Shown in pieces: positions 24,246-36,654 of a DNA stretch of 64,000 nucleotides. Origin of the DNA: Ottelia alismoides (lineage: Eukaryota; Streptophyta; Magnoliopsida; Alismatales; Hydrocharitaceae); NCBI GenBank assembly GCA_037367405.1, contig JAZKJV010011401.1, positions 248,001 through 312,000 on the forward strand. Reading direction: 5' to 3'. The translations under genes were made by a program, and so were the position numbers. The notes under the pieces are model-generated. The model did not search any database. It was not told the DNA's origin and saw only the letters and a list, made by a program, of their open reading frames with translations. The first letter of the stretch is position 1, and each line of letters begins with the position of its first letter.

Positions 24246-27200
24246 TGATTGGGCCGAGAGATCGATCAATCTGGATCTGATAAAAATCACACTCGGGTCG
24301 TTGCGACCCGGATCGAAAGAGATCTCAGCTCAATCAAGAAAAATAAGGATCGGACCACCAATCAGAAGAATAAAACAATGAAAGCGAAAATAGTGGCCCT
24401 GGCTATGAGATTAGCCTGGTATAGCACCTAGGGTCGGACTCAGGGAGCACGAATTGGCCTTACGGCCTACGAAGTAGTCGAAAATGAAACAAAGCAAAAA
24501 CAAGTATTTTTGGTGGTTTTTAATTATTTTTTATTTTTTTGGATTTTTAATAATGGAGGAAAGTAATCAAAAGATAAAAACAAGCACAATCAATAAATTA
24601 TTTAAACACTCTAAAAAGCTCCAAAAATTCAAACAAAAATATTTTTATGTTTTTTAGATTTTTTTACTATTTTTGATGAACTAATGAGATTTTTATAATT
24701 TTTATGGAATTTTCTAAAAATAAAAGAAGGAAGAAACAGTGAGGTAGTGTCCAGCCAGGCTTCAAAGGGCCATGAAAAATATCAAATGGTCATATCACAG
24801 CCTGGAGATAATTTTTATGAAAATTACAAATAACAAAGAAAATTCAGCAAAAGAATTTATGATTTTTGGAGTTTTATACAATTTTTTAGCATTTTTATGA
24901 GTTTTTAAGGGTTTTTTAATTTTTAAGGTTTTTCAATATCCAAAAATAGCCAAAATTGCACAAAAAATCACTCATAACAAAATTAACAAAACATTTTTTT
25001 TAGAATTTTTAGAAGAGTTTTTACAGTTTTTTATGGTCTTCTAATCTGGACAGACACAAAGACAACTGTTTTTTGAATTTTTAAAAATACTAAAAAGCCT
25101 AAAAAATGTACCCAAAAATTAGGGAAATTTTTACACAGTGGCAGGAGCCATGTGTCCAAATTTCACGCAATTTGGGTTAAATTTGATATTTTATTTAATT
25201 AAAATAGAGGCTCACAGTGCATAGGGACATAAATGTAAGAAAAATAAGTTCCAAGGGCTAAACAGTAACAAATCCAGAAAGTGTGGGGTCCCTCGTGCAA
25301 AAATTCCAAAAACGCACGCGCGCTGCACGTGTATTGGGCACGGAGGGACCTAGATGTAATAAAAACTTAATTCCTAGGGCTTAATAGCAACACGTGCTAA
25401 AAGCCCAGGGAATAAGTTGCAAAATACCCAACTAATTCAGCACATGTTAATAAAATCATTCACAGGGGTATGGATGCAAATATCAGAAAATAAACTTCAT
25501 TCCATAACATACAAAAACTACAAGCCCTTAGTATGCAACTTGTCCAAAAATCACGTGGCGAAGCACGCGTGTCACACAAGCAGGGACTAAAATGCAAATA
25601 TAAGAAACATCAAGGTCTAGAGTGCAATTTAACCAAACTAAAAATAACTGACTAAAATATTTACAGGAATAACTACTAAATGCCATAAACAGAGGGGCCT
25701 AAGGGATATTTACCCCTTATTAAAAGCCGACGGCGGAGACGACGCCACGTGGACGATCGTGCAGTTGGAAGTAGCGGGCGCCTCTTTGCACGATCGACGC
25801 TCGAAGGTTCTCCTCACGGAAGATCTAACGGTGGCTGGTAGCTAAAGAACCCTTCGATGGATGGATGGTCCGGATCGACTTCTAGATGGATCGACGGTGA
25901 AGGCTGCTCGTGAATAGACGACTCTGTTTGGATCTGGAGCGGGAGGTTGATCGGATGACTCAGGAGGATCCTGGAAGAACAAGGCTCCGACGAACTTCGC
26001 CGGGGCACCACGGGTGCGCTGGACCTCCTCGACTGCTGCTGAGATGTGCAAGAGCTCCGCCAGGACGTTCCGCAACTGATGAGCCCCTCCGATGAGGCTG
26101 GGGAGCTCCGAGGAGCGCCGGCGATGAAGGCAGAGCTGGGCCTCTGTGCTCAAACCTTGGACCTCCAGATGAGGCCCCTTTGACCTGCAAAACGGCACGA
26201 GAAGACTCCTGGGTCGAGGGCAAACTGCCTCGACCCGATTAGAGGTGGCATAGGTGGCTCGATGAGGCGCGGCGTGGACCTCCAGCGAGGCGATGACGAA
26301 GGAGGTTGATCCTTGGCTCCGTGGCGAGCCAAGGTGGGCGAATGGGCGAAGAAGGTGGAGAGGGGCCGCATGGAGATGATGGATGAGTCGGATGGTTGGA
26401 ACAATGATAGAGTGGACAGAATCGATGAGCGATGGCGACAGGGCAAATTGAGGGAACTCGAAAATTCAAGAAGGATAGGAAGAATCAGGTCTACCTAGTG
26501 ACTGTGGTCGATTGTGGATGAGCTCTGGAAGCTCGGGTCGTTGCCTCGATGGTCGTCGACATCCCGAGGCTCGGGCGCAGCTCACGGCAGCACATGGCGG
26601 TCAAATGACGCCGGATCAGTGGCGGAGGGCTCCTCTCCTCTCTTCGACACCACCCTTGCACTGCTGTCACTCAGAGGAAGGGGATGGAGGTCCTGAGACG
26701 ATGGAGTAGCGCCAAAGATGGCGTGAATTGTGCGGTGGAGCTGGAGCTATATAGTGCTAGGGGTCCGAGAAGAATGGGGTCGGGCGAGGTGGTCGAAGCT
26801 CGGATCCCTAGGTAGATCCCCGAGCGTGGATCTCGGATGCAAGAGGGATGATTAGGACCTGGGGTTTAGCCTAATGGAGCTCGGATCAGGCGAGTATAAA
26901 TCTAAGATATCGGGTCGGTCGCCAGGATCAGCAAGAAACAGGTCTGCGGGGGAGAGTTGACCGGGGGTCAACAATCCCCTGTGGACCAATGAAAATTCAG
27001 CTTTTATTAATTCTTTGAAAATTCAATAAAAAAATTAAATGATGTTATTTCGAAAAACTTAAATCAAGAAAAATGTTTATTTATTTTCAAATTAATTTTT
27101 AGTGATTTTTATTTATTTTTTTGAAATAAAAATTATGTATTTACAATATAGTATTATTATATACAGGTATATACATGTATTAATTTTTTATTTTAATTTT

Positions 27201-27952
27201 AGTTGTTTATTTTTATATATTTATTCCAATTTTATTTATTTATAAGATAAAATTTGGAATAAAGGGGTATTTTTATTTTATTTTTATTAATTATTTACAA
27301 GGGTTAATAAATAGGTATATACATATATTTACATGGTATATGTACAAGGTGAATTTTGATTTTTATTTTGTTTCTTTTTATTTTATTTTTATTTTCATGA
27401 TTTTTATTTTATCTATTTATATTATGGACTGTGGAATATGCTCATATTTTTATTTGATTTGAATTATTTATTTACAAGGGAAAATAAATAGATGTGTGGT
27501 TCTATATACATGGTATATATATACAATGATGAAGGAATTTTATTTCTTTTTCTTTTATTTTTCCCATTTTTATTTTAATTTTATATTTACAAATATATAC
27601 AAATGAATAAATATCCATTTTTATTTTGAATAAGAGGAAAATAATTTTTATTTATTTACAAGTATATTTACACACATGAGCTTCCCTATCTCCCTCTACT
27701 CGGGCTCTTTTGCGGTCAGGCCCATGCTGAGCCCTCCCTTGGGATTAGGTCACTCAATATTTATTCTAAATATCTCCCTCTTTTTCTTTTATTTCTTTAT
27801 TCTTTTATTTATGCACATAAACATGCTTAATTATGCATATTTACACAATGCATGCAATGATAATTATTGCCATTTACAAGCATCTACATATATTTTGCAT
27901 AGGTTTTGTAGCTAAAATAAAAGAATAAAGAGTGATGAATGGGTATTCATTA
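24246..27952 (-). repeat. 5' LTR of copy B (3,707 bp)
   Basis: It runs from TGATTGGGCCGAG next to the PBS to ATTCATTA next to host sequence. The TATA box is at 26,746-26,754 and the putative intron at 26,185-26,494 (minus strand, AG/GTAG to TTTTGCAG/GT). The GC-rich island is at about 25,720-26,990. AT-rich DNA fills both sides. It is the full-length partner of 10,512-14,032. Confidence 0.9.
26185..26494 (-). other. Putative LTR leader intron, copy B 5' LTR (310 nt)
   Basis: On the minus strand the donor is CACTAG/GTAGACC and the acceptor GTTTTGCAG/GTCAAAGG. The spacing equals that in A and C within one base. The other LTR of B has the same donor but a mutated acceptor. Confidence 0.45.
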
Positions 27953-27957
27953 CATAT

Positions 27958-28390
27958 CCTCCCACTGTAGGTTCTTTTTTAAGACCCTATGGATGTGCCA
28001 TGATATAGTCGAGCCAGAGTGCTGGAACCATTCTTGAAGCACTCAATTTGGCTGCGCATGGACAAATGCAAACAGGAATATGCACACTTGTTCTACGATA
28101 TCCATGTTGCGCGCGTTAGTTAAGCTTTTGCGTTGCTCAAGCAACTCTACAAACTTCATCAAAGTTGCAGGATCCATTCGGAAGCATCTATAAGATCGCT
28201 TGACGTGGCCTGACATCATATCTTCAATCCACATTTGTCCCGTCCATGACCTCGTATTAAGAGGAATGGGCACTCGAGATGCCCCACGCTCGTGAGTTGT
28301 CATGAAGACTATATACAATGCCATCGCATAAGACAACTCGGTTGCCAACGTGAGAATCTCCTTGAACGGATTGTACATCTGATCATACAT
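27958..28390 (-). pseudogene. HARBI1-like transposase, N-terminal part, truncated by copy B
   Basis: The readable frame 28,390-28,043 encodes 115 residues with the DUF8040-type helical block found ahead of the DDE nuclease in plant HARBI1 proteins (around CFRMDPATLMKFVELLEQ and MDIVEQVCIFLFAF). A TGA at 28,043-28,045 interrupts it. Beyond the stop the same frame continues with VLQEWFQHSGSTISWHIHRV, the typical next segment of this family, to about 27,958, where the B LTR begins. The catalytic DDE domain should therefore lie on the far side of B, outside the window. A splice acceptor (TTTTTCTAG) directly precedes the first Met, so an upstream exon is likely. The gene is dead as seen: a nonsense codon plus a 17-kb insertion. 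Confidence 0.78.
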
Positions 28391-28739
28391 CTAGAAAAAG
28401 AAACCGGTGTAAGTTGCATATTACCTATATAAAATAAAGCAATACATGGCTATATCAAGCAAACTAGTTACAAGGGGGACATCACAGAAAAGCATTTCAA
28501 GTGCTCCCTGTCAATGAGAAGCTATAGTGGTTATATATGGCACATTGAATATGGAAATGAAAATGGAAATTACAAAAATAATAAGGTCAGAATAACAAGC
28601 AGGAGTGCAAGGACATAATACAAATAACAATGTTAGAAATGTCTACTGGTACCGTGCATTATACAATTAAAATTGTTCTACTGAAAAGATGAAATAGCGA
28701 AGATAGGGGGTTGTTCATAAATTTCAACACACCCCTGGG
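28391..28739. other. Spacer between the two PIF genes
   Basis: AT-rich DNA with no frame that I can support. It may hold introns or UTR of the neighbouring transposon genes. Confidence 0.4.
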
Positions 28740-29755
28740 TTCTGGATGTCTTATGGTTGTCCAAGAATATGATAAACCCAAGTCTGCAGGCACTCGAGGT
28801 CATCCTTGACGGTCCGAAAGAACTCCCTCTTGGCAGGGTGTGCCAATGCATATGCAAGCTTGACAAATGCAACGGAGAGACAACATGGCATGCCTACCTC
28901 AACTCCCTGTATGCGGCACGTACATCCTCGTCTTGTTATCTTCTTTGTGCCCCTATCCTCTCCTGTATCATGTCCACGAATTGGGACATGTCCAGCGGGG
29001 CACTCTTCCCATCTGCACTCCTCCAATGCTTGGAGCTCGAGGATCTTTGTGTGGCCCTACTAACGATGGGCGGTGTGGGTACCTCAGCTATATCCTCTGC
29101 ATCATCATGGTCTTCTTCTTCGTGGTCGATCTGAGGATACCCAGGCTCCTGAGTTCTCATCGTACCACGTGATGAGCATGCATACCGTCCTGTTTCAATT
29201 CCCGCCCTGATGATGTAAGATACTTCTTCAAAGTAAAGGAAGGGGTGATTTTTGTACTCGAGATATGAGTTATCGACCTGAAATATGTAGCATCACTATT
29301 ACAACACAATGAATAAAAAATTTCAAGTGCTTCACATAAATTGCAAAGAAAATCATACCTCCAACCAAGCCATCTCATCGGGGGGCGATTAGACAGCTGC
29401 CCACTTTATCCCATCCCCAACCAGACTTGTTTCGTAGGTACAAGTAAGCAACATGGTCCCTTTTAAAGATCTTCCAACGTGATTGTATATGGTCCTTTGT
29501 GAAGCGAAGAACTGCATGTTCATTAAACTATAACAGGATGCCATTGCATCCGACCGTGGTGAAAGACTTCTCTGACCAGTGGTTTCGGTCACGGGCCTCT
29601 AGCATACACATAATCAATATCTTATCCTGTACCGGTGTCCAGTTTGCAACCCTCCCTGAATTTCCCGAGTTGTCTCGACCACCCTCCTCCACATTCTTCC
29701 CCTTACCCCGAGGAGGCATATCAATCCTATTTAGAATAGTACATTCAAATTGCAC
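28740..29755 (-). pseudogene. Myb/SANT-like DNA-binding protein, PIF second-gene type, broken
   Basis: Starting near 29,755 or at the inner Met of MPPRGKGK, the frame shows a Myb/SANT-like trihelix block (NWTPVQDKILIMCMLEA, then DHIQSRWKIFKRD, then SGWGWDKV). This type of domain is found in plant L10-interacting-MYB-like proteins and in the second gene of PIF/Harbinger elements, where it helps transposase bind DNA. A stop TAG at 29,528-29,530 and an extra C in a C6 run (29,381-29,386) break the frame. An 81-nt intron is likely at 29,278-29,358 (GAG/GTATGA to TTTCAG/GTC). After it come YKNHPFLYFEEV and an acidic segment, a stop TAA near 28,940, and a tail ending near 28,751. The gene assignment is fair; exon limits are approximate. 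Confidence 0.6.
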
Positions 29756-30029
29756 GATGTTATCATCTATAAATTAGATAATAATGTAATGGAAGAAGAA
29801 TTCATGATTACATGAAAACATTACAACATATACCATACTAGGCAAATATTATGATAACATTCATAGAATACTAAATGGGGGAACTTCGTATAACATGCCC
29901 CAATATTAAGTGGTTGTGATGGGTGCTCATAACGTCATTACATTCTCAGTTTACGACATCTGAATCACACATTATATTACCACTGCATTCAAATGATGGC
30001 CAAACATACCTGTATATGTTTGGTGGGAT

Positions 30030-30845
30030 GGTCGTCATCATTAGTGCTCATAACATCATTGTATCTCAACTTGGGACATACAGATCGTAAGTTAAAATAA
30101 TCACAAAGTTGAGATACATGCAGTGACAAAGCAACTGATATTACCACTGTAATGTACAAAGGGAAAACATCAATGCATGTTACTTGTAGAAAAATGATCA
30201 TCAAAGGAGCTCATATCATCATTGCTCTTCAGAACGGGACATCCGGATTACCAGTTAAAACAATCACAAAGCTGGGATACATGCGGTGACAAAGCAACTG
30301 GTATTACCATTGTAATATACAAAGGGAAAGCATGATCGCATGTTACTTGTAGACAAATGGTCATCATAGGAGCTCATATCATCATTGCTCCTCAGAATGG
30401 GACATCTGGATTACCAGTTAAAATAATCACAAAGTTGGGATACATGTGGTGACAAAGCAACTGGTATTACCAATGTAATGTACAAAGGGAAAACATCACT
30501 GCATGTTACTTGTAGAAAAATGGCCATCACAGGAGCTCATATCATCATTGCTCCTCATAATGGGACACCCGGATTACCAGTTTTAATAATCACAAAGCTG
30601 AGATACATACGATGACAAAGCAAACGATATCACCAATATAGTGTACAAAGGCAAACATCACTGCATCTGTGTTCTAGGAAAATGGTCATCATAGGTGCTC
30701 ATATCATCATTGCACCTCATCATCTCCTGGACAACGTAGTGAAATCTTCTGTCGAACCAAGTTCACATGTATTATAGAGATGAAATGCAAGTAAATCGCA
30801 AAGATAAAGGTTAAACATCATTGCACATGCATTTATGAAAAATGA
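30030..30845. repeat. Tandem repeat, about 163-bp unit, five copies
   Basis: The unit starting GGTCATCATAGGAGCTCATATC recurs at 30,030, 30,196, 30,359, 30,522 and 30,684 (spacings 166, 163, 163, 162). A shorter degenerate copy lies at about 29,926, and another partial start is near 30,843, just left of copy C. Each unit holds AATCACAAAGTTGGGATACATG and GGTATTACCAATGTAATGTACAAAGGG. This may be a subterminal repeat of the PIF element or a local satellite-like array. Confidence 0.85.
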
Positions 30846-30869
30846 TCCTCGAAGGATCTCAATAATCTC

Positions 30870-30874
30870 ATCAT
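30870..30874. repeat. Target-site duplication of copy C, left
   Basis: ATCAT directly precedes TGATGACC. The identical ATCAT follows the other LTR at 48,651-48,655. Confidence 0.92.
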
Positions 30875-33800
30875 TGATGACCGAGAAATCCCAAGTGACT
30901 AAGGCAATCAGGTAACTAGAGGGTCGTTGCGACCTCAATCACTCAGATTCGACCAATCAAGAAAAAGAAGAGACCACCAATAAAATGAAAATCAACTCGA
31001 AACACGAAAGCGGTCTTGCTATTAATTTAACCTGGTATAGCGACCAGGGTCGAACACAAGGAGCACGAGTTGGCCTCGCAGCCTACGAAGTAGTCAAAAA
31101 GAAAATAAAAGGAAAGACAAATGTATTTTTGGTGGTTTTTAAATATTTTATACTTTTTTTTATTTTTAAAGTATTAGGAAACTAATAAAAGTAAAGAAAC
31201 AACACACTTCAACAATTTATTAAATGCACTAAAAATCAATCAAAAATTCTAACAAAAATATTTTTATGTGTTTTATAATTTTTAGTGTTTTTGGTGAATT
31301 TTTGGGATTTTTCTGATATTTATTTAATTTTCTAAAAATCAAATAGTGACTGAAACTATAGGTACTGTCCAGCCGAGCCAGAAGGACCTAGATAAAATAT
31401 CCAGAAGCCCCAAATTAGACTATAGGTATTTTTCCTTATAGAGAATGAAACAAGGAAAATTTGGGCACCTAGTTTATTATTTTTGGATTTTTAGTCTATT
31501 TATTAGAAATTTTATACGATTTTAAGTGTTTTTTAATTTTTAGGTATTTTAAGTAATGAAAAATAGCCAAAATTGGCTAGAAAATCAAGCAATCCTAAAC
31601 AAATAGTAAGTAATTTTTTTGTGAATTTTAGATGATATTTAATATTTTTTTGTGGTTTTTAAAGTCAGACAGTGAAGAAAATAGATATTTTTGAATTTTT
31701 AAAAATATCAAATCAAAACAAAATTGTCCCCAAAAATTCCAGAAAATTTTACACTATGGCAGGAGCCATGTGTCCAATTTTCATTGGATTTGGAGTTATT
31801 TTGCTATTTTATTCAAAAATAAAGAGGGGGCACTGTGCATAGGGACCTAAGTGCAAATACCCGGAGTTCTGGGGGTCCTGGTGCAAAATACCCAGGAGGT
31901 CACGCACGTGGCGCATGCCTGAGGCACACAGGGACCCAAATGTAACGAAAATTACTTCCGAGGACTATTTGGTAACAGGTACCAAAAGTCCAGGGGGTAA
32001 TCTGCAAATAACCCAAAAATATCCGCACATGCTCAAATGTTTCACGCACAGGGGTATAAATGCAACTACTCAAAAACTTTCATTCATTCATTAACATTCA
32101 GAACTACAGGGCATATAATGCAAATACACTAGAAAGTCACGTGTCGACGCACTTGTCACACTATACACAGGGGCATAAATGCAAGGAAAATAAAGTGCAG
32201 GGTCTTCTATGCAATTTTACCAAAAACTAAACAACTACATTAAATAATTACAGGACTAAATGAGAAATAAAATAGCAGAGGGGGCCTAAGGGTAAATTAC
32301 CCTTTATTAATGCGGGCCGCAGGATGGACGCCACGTGCGTGATCGGACGGTCTGGATCGGGTGGCGCTCCAACGCTCGGGCCCTCGCAGCGATCGGACGG
32401 CTGAGGGTACGCCACGTGGGGGATCGAACGGATGAGGCTCTCGGTGGGTAAACCTCGTGCAACGGGCGGTCCTGATCACCTCTCCAAGATATGACGGTGG
32501 CTGCTCCTCCGGGAATGAACGGCCCAGATGAAAACTGGAGGTCGAGGATGATCGGACGATCGGGGAGGATACCGGAAGAACAGTTGGCCGACGAAGTTTG
32601 CCGGCCCAAGGTGCACGCTCCTGACCTCCCCTGCTGCGCCTGGAGATTGGAGAAGCTCCGGTGTGACGCTCCGCAGCTGCTGGTGCCCTCTGATGGCCCA
32701 GCCGAGTTCTAGAGAGCTCCGGCGAGGTCGGCGGAGATGACGCTCCTGGACCTGATGGTCCAAGCCCTCAGATGGGCTTGGAAGTACCTGCAAAGCAAAC
32801 CAGGAGACTCGCGGGTCGAGGGCAAACTGCCTCGACCTGGTTAGGCGGGGTGACGGTGAACGGAGGGTCGAGATGGGTGAGCTCCGGCGAAGGTGGGGAC
32901 GGTGGAGCTCGCATCCCAGCTCCTGTGCGAGCTGGGTTGGATGGAGATATGGAGAAGGTGCGCGGGAGGAAGGCGGAGGCTATAGCGGAGCCTGATGATC
33001 GAATGGATGTCGGATGTGGACGGAATCGACGACGAACGGCGGCAGAGCGAAAGGGGGGTAATTGAAAATTAGCGAAAAAGAAAAGACTACGGGGCTACCT
33101 GGGTGGCTGATGAGACTGGGGGCGAGCAGGTGGTGCTCTGGGTCGTCGCCTCGAGGAGCGTCTCCCTCCGAGGCTCGAGCTCCTGCTGGTGGCGGAGCAA
33201 GGCGGCGATACTCGCCGGATTAGTGGAATCCGGTCCCTCTCCTCGCTTCAACAGCACGGGAAGCAAGCTGTCACTCTCACTCATGCGCTGGAGCTCACTG
33301 GGGGTGGAAGCGAATGGCCAAAGATAGGAAATGGAGGTGGCGGAGCTCGGCTTAAGTACGCTGGAGGGTCCGGAAAGAAGGGTGCGGGTAGGGCACTGGA
33401 GCGCGCGGATCCCGATGTGGAGGCTCCGGCGAGGATCTCGGATATACCATGGACGGATCTGACCCGGGGTTTAGGTGGGGATGAATCGGGTTTAGGCGCT
33501 AAAAAAGGAGGAAATCGGGTCGGGCGCCTAAGCCCGTGGGAAGTGGTCCTGGGGGGGGGGGGGGTAGTTGACCGGGCGGTCAACAATCCCCAGGGCCAAT
33601 GGGTGAAGGCCACGTGGCTGGTTTTTGGAAGTGAAATTAAGGGCAGCAAATGGCCGAATTAGGGGAAAGTTAAAACATGAAACATTTTTCTTTTATTTTT
33701 TCTATTTTTTAGTGATTTTTAATTAATTTTTCAAAGTAAAAATAGTGTATTTACATAGTAGGGTTACATATAGGTATATATACAATATCTAGGGTTTTTA

Positions 33801-34554
33801 ATTTTGATTTTTAATTGTTATTTTTATACAATTTTATTCCCATTTTATATTTTATTTATTTATATTATAAAATGAGGAATAAAAAGACATTTTTATTTTA
33901 TTTTTATTATTTATATACATAGGTGAAATAAATAGGCATGTACCTATATATACATGGTATATTTACAAAGTCTTTTTGGATTTTTAGTTTTGTTATTTTT
34001 ATTTTGTTTTTGGTTTAATTTATTTTATTTATTTACACCATATAACATAGAGTATTTACAAGATTTTTGGGAACTAATTTTATTTATTTATAAGTCTAAA
34101 TAAATATAAAGGTGGATGGTCTTTATACAAGGTGAGTGATGTTTTTTTGTCTTCTTTTTGATTTTTATATTTTTATCTTGTTTTTATATTTATAAATATA
34201 TACAAATATTTACAAGCCCATTTGAGTCTATTTTTGTGAGGAAAATACTTTTATTTATTTACATAAATATTTACACACACATGAGCCCCTATCTCCCTCT
34301 ACTTTGGCTTTTATGCGGTCAGGCCCATGCTGAGCCCTCCCTTGGGTTAGGTTGCTCAATATTTATTCTAAATATTTCCCTCTTTTTCTTTTTAATATTT
34401 ATTCTTTTATTTTTGCACAAAAACATGCTAATTATAGGTTTTTACACAATGCATGCTTTTGATAATTATTTCTATTTACAACTAAATACATGCATTTGCA
34501 AAGGTTTTTGTAGCTAAAATATAAGAACAAAGAGTGATGAATGAGTATTCATCA
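30875..34554 (-). repeat. 3' LTR of copy C (3,680 bp)
   Basis: It runs from TGATGACCGAG to ATTCATCA. The TATA-like CTTAAGTACG is at 33,351-33,360 and the putative intron at 32,788-33,098 (minus strand). The GC-rich island is at about 32,310-33,610. The short TTGCA-type repeats are at about 31,820-32,230. A run of 13 Gs at about 33,550 is longer than in the sister LTR (7 Gs). Confidence 0.93.
32788..33098 (-). other. Putative LTR leader intron, copy C 3' LTR (311 nt)
   Basis: On the minus strand the donor is CACCCAG/GTAGCCCC and the acceptor GCTTTGCAG/GTACTT. The partner in the 5' LTR spans 46,915-47,224 (310 nt) with the same boundaries. Confidence 0.48.
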
Positions 34555-34570
34555 CCCCCCTATACTTAAC
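34555..34570 (-). promoter_or_regulatory. Polypurine tract of copy C
   Basis: The minus strand reads GTTAAGTATAGGGGGG directly before the 3' LTR, identical to copy A. Confidence 0.88.
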
Positions 34571-36654
34571 TTTGCTAGTCCCTTAGCAAACACTTATCTG
34601 AAGAAGAAGTGAAAAAGAAATAAAGAAAAAGAAAAAGAGAATGTACATGGATCAAGGTTGATTATTAAACTTGCCTTTATTAAATTAAGGTATGGAGCTC
34701 GATCAGATCTTTGGATTATTAATGTGTCGGAACCTTATTTGGACTTAAGTTTAAAACCCAACAGTCTCTAAGTTCCACTATTCTATAACCAAGACTCCTC
34801 AATGCTCCAGATTAGAACAAGTCATCAATCACAAACCCTGAAGACCATGAATCTTTTCTTGTCCTGTGAATGTGAGGTCTAAGCTCTCCACCTCAGAAAT
34901 GGCAACTTGACAACCCTCCCCAACAAGGTAACTCTATGACCTCAATCTGGCCACTCTTTCCTCGAGGAGCGGGGTATTCCCTTCTAAGTTCACGTTCAAC
35001 CGGCTCAAGAAGAGGAGGAAGAAGGAATGGGTCAAGGCCAATGTAGCAAAGTACCCTTGGAAGCTTGACCAGTGTAGCCAAGTCTCCCTGCTGCAAGCTA
35101 CATCAGGTGGATCATGAAACTCAAGCTTTGCTTATTGCACTCTATATACATACTCCGGTGGGATTATCATTTTCTCTCAGTCCCACCACTTTTTTGGAGT
35201 TATTTTCTTTTTGCATTTTTTTTTCAAGTGCATCTATACAACATATACATGTGCAGCATATATACAAGGAGTTTTTCTCTTGAGCCAGTAGACTATCCCT
35301 CTTTTGAAGCTTTTATTGCAACCCACAACTCTTGTCGTTAGACATCATGGCAACCAGACCAAGTTGAGACGCACTTCCTTCACTAAAAGAAGAAGAGAGG
35401 TTCCGCCTAGAAGTATTACCCTCATATGCTACCCCAAGTCAAGGAAACTGCCTCCTCACCACCTCATCCGTAGAGAGCTCGGTGCATAGTGCTGGTGTCC
35501 AAGTAAAGCCATAATCTATATGAGTCATGTGTTGTTGTTAAGTGCTCTACTTAGGCTCATTGAGATGACATGTGATCATAGCCTAGTGGACTCAAAGAAT
35601 TAAGTCACCATGGATCTGAAAAGCCTTAAACCTAAGCCATATAAAGTTCCTCTTAGAAGTTAGGTGGATTAAGATCTTAATCAAGCTCCATTTCTCAATT
35701 TGATTCCAGGCTAGTTTAAATGTCAACTATCATCCAGAAAAACTATATACATATGTACAAAAGATGCTATTTACACAAAGTTTTTCAAACATGCAAAATT
35801 TTTGAAAAATGTTTTGAAATCATGAATGGATGATGCATGATGTGCAAGTTTTGCAAAAAGATATTTACACACATTTACACAAGATTTTTGCAAACTTTTG
35901 ATTTTCAAAACATTTTGGAAAAAAATTTGTACTATATACATAATTTGATAAGAAAATATTTACACAAGCTTTACTCTGATTTTTGAAATCATTTTTACAA
36001 AAATACTTTGTACACTAGCTATTTATGTGCAAATAAAAGAAGTTTATGTACATGAAAATTTTTTAATTTTTGTGATTTTTAGGTTTTTAGCCATTTTATT
36101 TATTAACACACTCACACAAAGTACGAGTTATGGCTAAAGTATATATGAGATATATACACACCCCCCTATACTTAGCTCGAATAATGTCCTCAGAGTCAAG
36201 AGCGATGAAGAAGACATAACTCGTGCTAGGTATAGGGAAGTGAAAAGAAAGGCTATATACAAAGACGAATGAATGAAATAGAAAAGTCAAGAGGGTCTCG
36301 GGTCTCCCCCCATACTTAGGATTAAGTAATCCTAAGTATAGGAGACTGTATACTAAGGGAAAACCGAGTGGAGAATGTACAGGGTCTACCCCCCCCCCCC
36401 CCATACTTAGGGTGAAATATCCCTAAGTATAGGCAGCAAAAACAGGGGTAGAAAGAAACAAAAGAAATACCCGAAGGTCTCACATCCCCCCTATACTTAG
36501 GGTATAGTGCACCCTAAGTATAGCATAATCACATGATAAAGAAAGGGATGTGGGACTAAAGAATGTAGTGATATAGACATCTGGATCTATACAAGGTAGA
36601 AGATCAGTGAAACTCAGGCGTGAGATGCATTAGATGTGAGTCAAAGACCACATC
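34571..36654 (-). other. Non-coding tail of copy C
   Basis: It is homologous to 4987-7060 of A, block for block. The hairpin array lies at 36,161-36,523. A 102-codon frame (36,096-36,404, minus) shares its last 50 or so residues with the 121-codon frame of A (ending in TRTLCECVNK) but is not kept in B. No env-like domain is visible. Confidence 0.65.
36161..36523 (-). repeat. Hairpin array with internal PPT-like copies, copy C
   Basis: There is a single arm at 36,161-36,176. Inverted repeats are 36,311-36,323 with 36,328-36,341, 36,402-36,412 with 36,421-36,432, and 36,491-36,503 with 36,511-36,523. The C tract of the second unit has grown to 14 (36,389-36,402). The arrangement equals that in A and B. 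Confidence 0.85.

Larger units (their letters stand above)
10512..27952 (-). mobile_element. Athila-type retrotransposon, copy B (old, interrupted by A)
   Basis: On the minus strand the order is 5' LTR (24,246-27,952), PBS, leader, gag, pol, hairpin tail, PPT and 3' LTR (10,512-14,032). The coding part has many stops and frameshifts. The two LTRs differ at roughly 5 percent in a 250-bp stretch I compared by eye (11,773 onward against 25,690 onward), making this the oldest of the three by that measure. The right end reads ATTCATTA rather than ATTCATCA, so the terminal dinucleotide has decayed. The next bases, CATAT (27,953-27,957), are the expected target duplication. The element lies inside a HARBI1-like transposase gene. 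Confidence 0.92.
27953..30874 (-). mobile_element. PIF/Harbinger-type transposon remains (cut by B on the left and C on the right)
   Basis: A HARBI1-like transposase start and a Myb/SANT-like gene lie in the same direction, the usual two-gene content of PIF/Harbinger elements, followed by a tandem repeat. B truncates the transposase at 27,953. C inserted at 30,870-30,874, and the element or its flank continues at 48,651. I did not find terminal inverted repeats, so the true ends are unknown. Confidence 0.65.

Noticed and set aside
30030..30845. Regular repeats as a possible CRISPR array
   Set aside because: Whole 163-bp units are repeated without unique spacers, in plant nuclear DNA.
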